Part shown: positions 46,377-53,009 of the stretch, piece by piece
How the letters are laid out: each line of letters starts with the position of its first letter
Position numbering within the stretch: position 1 is the stretch's first letter
Made by a program: the position numbers and the translations under genes
The notes under the pieces: model-generated
The model's input: the letters and a program-made list of their open reading frames with translations, nothing else
Told to the model about the DNA's origin: nothing
Database searches by the model: none
NCBI GenBank assembly: GCA_022730455.1
Contig: DZDI01000006.1
Coordinates: forward strand, 1-53,009
Length of the DNA stretch: 53,009 nt
Direction of reading: 5' to 3'
From: Phycisphaera mikurensis
Lineage (GTDB): Bacteria > Planctomycetota > Phycisphaerae > WQYP01

Positions 46377-48164
46377 ATGGAAATAAGAAATTTCTGTATT
46401 ATTGCCCATATTGACCATGGCAAATCGACACTGGCCGATCGCATTTTAGAACGCACCGGTGCTATTACTGAGCGGGAAATGCAGGCGCAGTTTCTGGATG
46501 ATTTGGACCTGGAACGCGAGCGTGGCATCACCATCAAGGCCAGCGCGGTGACGGTACCACACACGTTTGACGGCAAACAATACATGCTGAATCTGATTGA
46601 TACGCCGGGCCATGTTGATTTTCATTACGAAGTGGCTAAAGCCCTTCAGGCGTGCGAAGGCGCTTTGCTGGTGGTGGATGCCACCCAGGGAGTGCAGGCC
46701 CAGACTGTCGCCAATGCCTATGCGGCTATTGAACAAGGTTTGGAGATCATACCTGTTATTAATAAAATCGATCTGCCCAGCGCCCAGCCCGACGCGGTAG
46801 CGGAGGAAATGGAGCAGGTACTGGGACTTGACGCCCTTTCAGCGGTGCGGATATCGGCCAAAAGCGGCATAGGTATACCGGATTTATTTCAAGCCATCTG
46901 CCAGCGTTTACCAGGGCCGCGCGGCGACGTGAATGCCCCTCTGCAGGCACTGGTGTTTGACAGCAAATATGACGATTACCGCGGCATAGTCGTTTACGTG
47001 CGCGTTTTCAACGGACGGCTGACCATGGGGCAAAAACTGCGATTCATGGGGCAACAGCGTGTGTATCAGGTGACCGGTCTGGGCAAATTCAGCCCGCGTG
47101 CGGTGGCGGTGGAATCCATCGGCGCCGGCGAGGTGGGCTTTGTGGTGGCCAATATAAAAACATTGGGCGATGTCACCATCGGCGACACCGTCACCGATGC
47201 AGTGGTCCCGGCGGCCGAACCATTACCGGGCTACCGGCCTCCCAAACAGATGGTGTACTGCGACTTTTACCCCGGACCGGATACTGAATATACGCAGTTG
47301 CGTGAAGCATTGGAAAAGTTGAGACTTAACGATTCTTCATTCACCTTCGAACCGGAAACATCCGACGCGCTGGGCTTCGGTTTCCGATGCGGTTTTCTGG
47401 GGTTGCTGCATATGGAAATTGTGCAGGAACGGCTGGAGCGTGAACAACATGTCCAAGTGGTTCAGACGGCTCCTACCGTTCCGTATGAAGTGGTTTTGAT
47501 GGATGGCACAGAAAAGGTGATTGACTCGGCATCGGGATTGCCGGACTTAAGCAAAGTTAAGGCTATTCGAGAGCCAATGATTCGAGCGAGTATTATCGTG
47601 CCCGCTGAAAATATTGGTGATATTTCCAAGTTGTGTCAGGAACGTCGGGGAATTTACCGCAAAACAGAATATCTGAGTGCTTCGCGTATTATTATGGAAT
47701 ATGACTTGCCTCTGGCGGAAGTCATTTTTGACTTTTTTGACAAGCTTAAAACGGCCACACGAGGCTACGGCACGCTGGATTACGATCTCATTGGTTTTCA
47801 TGAAGAAGACCTGGTCAAGATGGATATTCTGGTCAATGGCCAACCCATCGACGCCTTGAGTCTCATTGTGCACCGATCCAAAGCGGAATCACGCGGGCGG
47901 GCCATTATACGCAAATTGAAGAGTGAAATTGGCCGCCATCTTTTTGAGGTTCCTCTGCAGGTGGCCATCGGTTCACGGGTCATTGCCCGGGAAACCATCA
48001 GTGCAATGCGAAAAAATGTCACGGCTAAATGCTACGGCGGCGATGTAAGCCGAAAACGAAAATTACTTGAAAAACAAAAAGAAGGTAAAAAGCGGATGAA
48101 ACAGGTGGGACAGGTAGAAATTCCGCAAGAAGCCTTTATGGCCGTGCTGGAACCTGGGGACTGA
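46377..48164 (+). CDS. lepA: Elongation factor 4 (LepA)
   Basis: [51 protein letters not shown]-terminal [28 protein letters not shown]. Confidence 0.97.
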   Translation: MEIRNFCIIAHIDHGKSTLADRILERTGAITEREMQAQFLDDLDLERERGITIKASAVTVPHTFDGKQYMLNLIDTPGHVDFHYEVAKALQACEGALLVVDATQGVQAQTVANAYAAIEQGLEIIPVINKIDLPSAQPDAVAEEMEQVLGLDALSAVRISAKSGIGIPDLFQAICQRLPGPRGDVNAPLQALVFDSKYDDYRGIVVYVRVFNGRLTMGQKLRFMGQQRVYQVTGLGKFSPRAVAVESIGAGEVGFVVANIKTLGDVTIGDTVTDAVVPAAEPLPGYRPPKQMVYCDFYPGPDTEYTQLREALEKLRLNDSSFTFEPETSDALGFGFRCGFLGLLHMEIVQERLEREQHVQVVQTAPTVPYEVVLMDGTEKVIDSASGLPDLSKVKAIREPMIRASIIVPAENIGDISKLCQERRGIYRKTEYLSASRIIMEYDLPLAEVIFDFFDKLKTATRGYGTLDYDLIGFHEEDLVKMDILVNGQPIDALSLIVHRSKAESRGRAIIRKLKSEIGRHLFEVPLQVAIGSRVIARETISAMRKNVTAKCYGGDVSRKRKLLEKQKEGKKRMKQVGQVEIPQEAFMAVLEPGD

Positions 48165-48533
48165 CCATGTCCCATATATTATCAGACATGTTCCATGCGG
48201 CCTCTGCTTGAAGTTCGGTTTTAGGAATCCTGGCACACCTTCCTGAACGCCTCTACTGAGTTTTTCTCAACCCACCCGCCGGATTGGTCGATGAGACTCA
48301 TCGGCGTGGCTGGTCATTGGTTGCCGCCGGCTTGGCGTTGATGGTGGTATCGCAGAGCGCCACTGGACATTAGGCGTGTTCAGGCTTTGCGAAAGGGTAC
48401 GCCAATAACCGATTATCTGCGTGCAATACACGGGTATGTTTCAATAAGGTTGATAGGTGGATCCACCCACGTTGAGCGCGCCAATGTTCAGTTTAACTTG
48501 CCGAAGCGTATTTGGAATCCGGAGCCCCGAATC

Positions 48534-49490
48534 ATGAAGCGTGTACCATCCAGAAATAAAGGCTTCACGCTCATTGAACTGCTGGTGGTGATTTCCATTA
48601 TTGCTTTGCTCATCGCCATTCTGTTGCCCAGTTTGGCCAAATCGAGGGAGCTTGCCAACCGTGCGGTCTGTTCAGCCAATGTACGAGGCATTATCCAATC
48701 AATGGTAATTTATGCCCAGAGTAATGAAAATCAATTCCCTACGGTCTTGGCACCCGCCAGCACGACCTACGTAAACGGCGCTGGAAGCCCGACAACCGGG
48801 GTGAGCACCAGCGCCCCGGCGGTGATCAATGCTATTTATGCTACGCCAATCCAGCAGGGAAACGTCATGGCGTGCATGTGGCTTATGGTGCTCGATGGGC
48901 AGATGACACCCAAAAGTTTTATCTGCCCATCGGATCCAATCGCCACCTCCCCATCCGCAGAATATAACAGCACGCAGGAATATTATTCCAATTTTGGAGT
49001 GATCAATGGTGCCGCGAGTACCACCGGTCAAGGCGAAAGCTATTCCATTGCGTGCCCATGGTATGTCACCGGCGGAACCGCTGAAGTGGGCGCTTGGTGG
49101 AATGATAATGCCGCCAGTAGCGACCTGCCGCTGGTCAGTGACATGGCACCCGCTAACGCCGCAGGCAGTAGAAATACCAATCGTATCACCACCGCACCAC
49201 TATCCAACACCTATGGCCCGTACATCTATAATTCAGGCAACCACGATGGGGCCGGCCAAAACGTCGGCTTCGGAGATGACCACGTCTCCTGGGTAACCAA
49301 TCCTTACGTTGGCGAGGCAGGTGATAACATCTTCACCTATATAACGACAACTGCAGGTTCGGGCGGCGGGGCACCCACATCCAGCCAGGCGGCTGTCACC
49401 CTCGGCACGCTGCCATCCATATCGTCGGATAGTCCTCCATTCGATACCGTCATGCTGCCCGTGCGGAACGTCGCCACGGGTGCTTGGTAA
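48534..49490 (+). CDS. Prepilin-type N-terminal cleavage/methylation domain protein
   Basis: KGFTLIELLVVISIIALLIAILLPSLAKSRELANRAVCSANVRGI; ATG at 48534. Confidence 0.88.
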   Translation: MKRVPSRNKGFTLIELLVVISIIALLIAILLPSLAKSRELANRAVCSANVRGIIQSMVIYAQSNENQFPTVLAPASTTYVNGAGSPTTGVSTSAPAVINAIYATPIQQGNVMACMWLMVLDGQMTPKSFICPSDPIATSPSAEYNSTQEYYSNFGVINGAASTTGQGESYSIACPWYVTGGTAEVGAWWNDNAASSDLPLVSDMAPANAAGSRNTNRITTAPLSNTYGPYIYNSGNHDGAGQNVGFGDDHVSWVTNPYVGEAGDNIFTYITTTAGSGGGAPTSSQAAVTLGTLPSISSDSPPFDTVMLPVRNVATGAW

Positions 49491-49520
49491 ATTCAATAAC
49501 CAAAGACTAATTTCTCCTTA

Positions 49521-49557
49521 GCGGTCTGATCTTATCCGGTCAGGCCGCCTCTTTTAT
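49521..49557 (+). terminator. Rho-independent terminator-like hairpin
   Basis: GCGGTCTGA-N10-TCAGGCCGC (9-bp stem with one G-T wobble) followed by CTCTTTTATT. Confidence 0.7.
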
Positions 49558-49588
49558 TGCCTTGTGACAGCCCATCTTTCACGCCAGC

Positions 49589-50719
49589 CTACCGGCACAC
49601 TTCTGTATACAGACCTAATAACCGTTTTGCCATTCGCCCGGGCGTATAGTACGCAGCCCGGCTGCGACCCTCGGAACGAAGTTGATCGGCCACTTGTGTA
49701 TCGGAAAGAACGCGTGCCATAGCAACTGCCATCGCCCGGGAATCTCCCGGATCCGCCAGCAATGCAGCATCACCGCACACTTCCGGCAGACTGGACCGAT
49801 TGGAAGACACCACCGGCACCCCTGCCGCCATGGCTTCAAGCACCGGCAGGCCAAAGCCTTCGTACAGACTTGGAAATACAAACAGCTCGGCACGACGATA
49901 CAGCTCCGACAGATACGCATTACTGACGTAACCAGTGAAGGTTGTGCGATTGGCAATGCCCAGTTGCCGTGCTAGGATTTCTGGCTCAGTGTAGCGACTG
50001 TCGCGGGGGCCAGTGATGAACAACCGGCACGGACGCGAATGTATTTGTAATAATTCGTAAAACGCATGGATCACCCCCGATATATTTTTATATGGCGCGC
50101 GGCGGCTCACCGTCAAAATGAGGGCTTCATCCGCCGGCGGCAGCAGCTCGTTCTGCTGACCGGTGCGACTTGCAGACCGCAATTCAGGCTGATACAGAGC
50201 CGGAGGTACGACGGTGATCCTTCCGGCGGCAGATGGCAACTTCCGGAGGATGTCACGCTGCGAACATTCGCTGACGGTGACAATGTGGCTGGCTGCGCGA
50301 AACTGAATCGCCAACCAGGAACGCCATAGCCATTTGAATTGACTCTTGCGCCCGCCAGCCACGCTATGCGGTAAAACAAGAGGAATCACATCATGGCAAG
50401 TGATGATACTGCGGCAGCGTGCATAAATGGGTGCGTGCGTATCAACCGTATGCAGGCATTTTATCCTGTTGCTTGCCACAATCTGCGGCATCAGTCGTTG
50501 GTGCCGGATGCTCATCGGGTTGCCGGGCAAGTCAATAAACTGAAACAGCGGAGACCGCTCGACGGCTTCCGGCAACTGGTTGCGATGGTTGGTAATAACG
50601 CATATGGTCGCGTTCAGGTTAAGTTCCATCAAACCAGCAAGCAGGCTGTGGGCATACGTGGCAACTCCGCTGCCGGAGTCGCCATACCATCGGGCGTCAA
50701 TCGCGAATGGAGCATTCAC
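49589..50719 (-). CDS. Glycosyltransferase family 1/4
   Basis: ILTVSRRAPYKNISGVIHAFYEL; FVFPSLYEGFGLPVLEAMAAGVPVVSSNRSSLPEVCGDAALLADPGD. Confidence 0.92.
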   Translation of the reverse strand: MNAPFAIDARWYGDSGSGVATYAHSLLAGLMELNLNATICVITNHRNQLPEAVERSPLFQFIDLPGNPMSIRHQRLMPQIVASNRIKCLHTVDTHAPIYARCRSIITCHDVIPLVLPHSVAGGRKSQFKWLWRSWLAIQFRAASHIVTVSECSQRDILRKLPSAAGRITVVPPALYQPELRSASRTGQQNELLPPADEALILTVSRRAPYKNISGVIHAFYELLQIHSRPCRLFITGPRDSRYTEPEILARQLGIANRTTFTGYVSNAYLSELYRRAELFVFPSLYEGFGLPVLEAMAAGVPVVSSNRSSLPEVCGDAALLADPGDSRAMAVAMARVLSDTQVADQLRSEGRSRAAYYTPGRMAKRLLGLYTEVCR

Positions 50720-50755
50720 ATTTCACCCGCTTTTGTCCACTGGCCCCAATACGGT

Positions 50756-51256
50756 TCAGGCAATACGGCCCCTCGGCGAAACAGCTCGCACATAATCGGC
50801 GAAGTCACACTCCGGCAGATGCTCCTCTCGCACCAATTGCCAGTCAGCGATATCAAACCGCGGAAACCATGTATCGATCGGCGAGGCAGTCGGCACGCGC
50901 ACGATGGTCAGGTACATTCTGGTAGCCAGAGGCAGACAGGCGCGATAAATTTCTCCTCCTCCACAGATGAACAATTCTGATTCCCCGGCCGACCGCATCG
51001 ACTCAATAGCGTCGTGGATGCTCCGCCACCATTCCACGCCTGCGATTGAAGCTCCGGACTTATGTGAAATGACCAAATTGCGGCGATGAGGCAATGGCTT
51101 GCCAATGGAATCAAATGTCTTGCGCCCCATTACAACTGCATGCCCTGTAGTCATTTTCTGGAAGCGCCGCAAGTCCGCGGGTATATGCCAGGGAAGCCCG
51201 TTGGCTGCTCCAATCCCATGGTCGGGCGTCATGGCCGCGATAATGCTGATTTCCAT
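50756..51256 (-). CDS. folA: Dihydrofolate reductase
   Basis: MEISIIAAMTPDHGIGAANGLPWHIPADLRRFQKMTTGHAVVMGRKTFDSIGKPLPHRRN. Confidence 0.94.
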   Translation of the reverse strand: MEISIIAAMTPDHGIGAANGLPWHIPADLRRFQKMTTGHAVVMGRKTFDSIGKPLPHRRNLVISHKSGASIAGVEWWRSIHDAIESMRSAGESELFICGGGEIYRACLPLATRMYLTIVRVPTASPIDTWFPRFDIADWQLVREEHLPECDFADYVRAVSPRGRIA

Positions 51257-51290
51257 TTGCTTCACTTCGTATATTCCTCGCATCATATTT

Positions 51291-52154
51291 TCAGACAGCT
51301 ACTTTAAATTTAATGGTAGGATGTGGATCGTAGCCCGTGAGTGTGAAATCCTCATAGCGTAGCTGATCCATCGGTTTCTTTGCGATCGCCAGACGCGGCA
51401 GTGGCTGTGGATCGCGTTGCAGTTGCAGTTGCAATCCCTCCCAGTGATCATATTCCGCCATGGGAGAATCATGGTCGGCGACATAAATATGGGCATCGGC
51501 AATAGTGTGGGCAAAACACCCTGGCGCAAGCCCCGTTTCCTGCGCGATCATTTGTGTGAGGGTGGCGTAGCACGCCAGATTAAATGGAATTCCCAAAGCA
51601 ATATCACCGGATCGTTGCGATAGGTGGCAATTCAGTCGGCCATCAAGCACTTGAAATACGAAGCTGTAATGGCAAGGTGGCAGACGGCTCGCCTGCGCAT
51701 TGCCGGGTTCCCAAGCACTGACCACCAGTCGCCGTGAATTGGGATTGCGTTTAATCTCGCTGATGACATAGGCGATTTGATCAATTTCCTGCACCGGGCA
51801 GAGAGTCTCGCCGGTTTCAGAGATGGGCGCATGGGATTTTTGCACCGGATGGGGGAAACGACGCCAGTATCGGCCGTAGGCTGTCTCCAACTCGCCGTGT
51901 TCATCGGCCCAATCATCCCAAATTTTGGTGTGCTGTCGTAAATCGCGGATGTGCTCCTGACCCGATAGATACCAGAGCAATTCGCGCAGTACGGCAGCAT
52001 AATTCACGCGTTTGGTTGTCAGCAGTGGAAAACCTGCAGCCAAATCTACCCGGTAAAATGCCCCAAAATAACTGACGGTATCAACACCTGTCCGGCTCGG
52101 CTTGCGAACGCCCTTTTCCATCACCATCCGGACCAGATCGTGGTATTCCTTCAT
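51291..52154 (-). CDS. thyA: Thymidylate synthase (ThyA)
   Basis: GFPLLTTKRVNYAAVLRELLWYLSG; SRRLVVSAWEPGNAQASRLPPCHYSFVFQV; LSQRSGDIALGIPFNLACYATL; ATG at 52154. Confidence 0.95.
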   Translation of the reverse strand: MKEYHDLVRMVMEKGVRKPSRTGVDTVSYFGAFYRVDLAAGFPLLTTKRVNYAAVLRELLWYLSGQEHIRDLRQHTKIWDDWADEHGELETAYGRYWRRFPHPVQKSHAPISETGETLCPVQEIDQIAYVISEIKRNPNSRRLVVSAWEPGNAQASRLPPCHYSFVFQVLDGRLNCHLSQRSGDIALGIPFNLACYATLTQMIAQETGLAPGCFAHTIADAHIYVADHDSPMAEYDHWEGLQLQLQRDPQPLPRLAIAKKPMDQLRYEDFTLTGYDPHPTIKFKVAV

Positions 52155-52339
52155 CGCAGTGCAATCCTTCACTATTGCTCTTTGGCATGAAAGGCCTGTC
52201 CGGCTGACATCCGGGCCGACCAACTGAGCCGCGCGGATTGTATACCAATGCGTATGGACTTGCGACCATAAAAAACCATGAATGGGAAAATTTATGCACG
52301 ATGGTGCAGACTCACCGCACCCAACGGTAACGCCGGTGA

Positions 52340-52909
52340 TTTGCAGAGCGTTTCCATGTTGCCGCAAATTTCTACAACAGCCTCGGTGAAACCACCGCAA
52401 CCATCGCCGCCTATGATCCCAGTGTCAATGGCGGCAATCCCACCTCGGATCAAAACCAAACCACAATCTACACCTTTGACGGCCTCGGCGACCAAACCTC
52501 CATGACCGCCGAAGACCCCTCCACCGGCAATCAAACCACCGATTATGTCTATGGCGTCAGTGCCGCCACCGGCAGCCGCATCACCAGCAACGATCTGCTG
52601 TACCAGACCGTCTACCCCAGTTTAGACGGCCAGCCTGCTGGCCGCGTCTCATCGAGCTACGATGCCACCGGCAACGTCATCAGCACCACCGACCGCGATG
52701 GCAACGTGCATCAGTACACCTACGACACCGCCGGGCGGGAAATCAGCGATACCGTTACCACACTCGGCGCCGGCGTCAATGGCAGCGTGCGGCGTATTGA
52801 TACCGCATACAACAATCAAGGTTTGGTGTATCTCCAAACCAGCTACGCCGATACGGCCGGCACACAGATCGTCAATCAGGTGGAAAACATTTATAACGGT
52901 CTAGCATGA
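52340..52909 (+). pseudogene. Truncated RHS/YD-repeat protein fragment
   Basis: Open frame from after TGA 52337-52339 to TGA 52907-52909 encoding FYNSLGETTATIAAYDP...YTFDGLGDQTSM...VSSSYDATGNVISTTDRDGNVHQYTYDTAGREISDT; YD-repeat cadence, no RHS core or start visible. Confidence 0.75.
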
Positions 52910-53009
52910 CTTTACAAGTTATGTGACCTCTTCGGTACGAGATAACCTGAGCAGGGCTGGAGGGGGAATATGATCGACTGCAAGCCTTCCTTCGCAGCGC
53001 GCCGGCGGT

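Noticed and set aside
48165-48533. ORF extension upstream of the prepilin-like gene (48387 start) and short frames after lepA
   Set aside because: The upstream residues lack homology and the prepilin signal requires a short leader, so ATG 48534 is preferred; no transposase motif could be established in this gap.
1-53009. CRISPR arrays or cas genes
   Set aside because: No regularly spaced repeats and no Cas-like ORFs; only the single repeat-like element at 453-484.

Overview
53 kb window that is mostly a housekeeping chromosomal segment. Combined traits (PEP-CTERM protein, prepilin-like secreted protein, NfeD, YlbF, expanded TatC) suggest a Planctomycetes/Phycisphaerae-type bacterium; this taxonomic call is an inference. 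Well-supported genes: CPBP protease, plsC-cmk, M20 peptidase, gnd-zwf, lysS-lolCE-lolD-tatC, tRNA-Gly(GCC), queC-queE-queF, valS, cimA, an arsR / DUF2892-MFP-RND efflux locus, an Nramp-type transporter, ybaB-recR, an nfeD pair, purH, a translationally coupled nadK-membrane protein-peptidase-RNase D-asnB run, lepA, a prepilin-like gene, a glycosyltransferase, and folA-thyA. The accessory material lies at 0.3-0.7 kb (IS3-type transposase remnant and an orphan CRISPR-repeat-like element), at 28.8-31.4 kb (glutamic peptidase with PEP-CTERM tail, an uncharacterised ORF module, a possible transposase tail), and at the right edge (truncated RHS/YD-repeat fragment). The best candidates for new biology are (i) a two-box operator (TGAGA-N5-TCTCA twice) around a sigma70-like promoter in front of a divergent Nramp homologue, (ii) the PEP-CTERM-tagged eqolisin, and (iii) the unknown 30.0-31.2 kb module. 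No complete novel defence or mobile system and no CRISPR array could be demonstrated. All calls come from reading the sequence and ORF translations; no database search was run.
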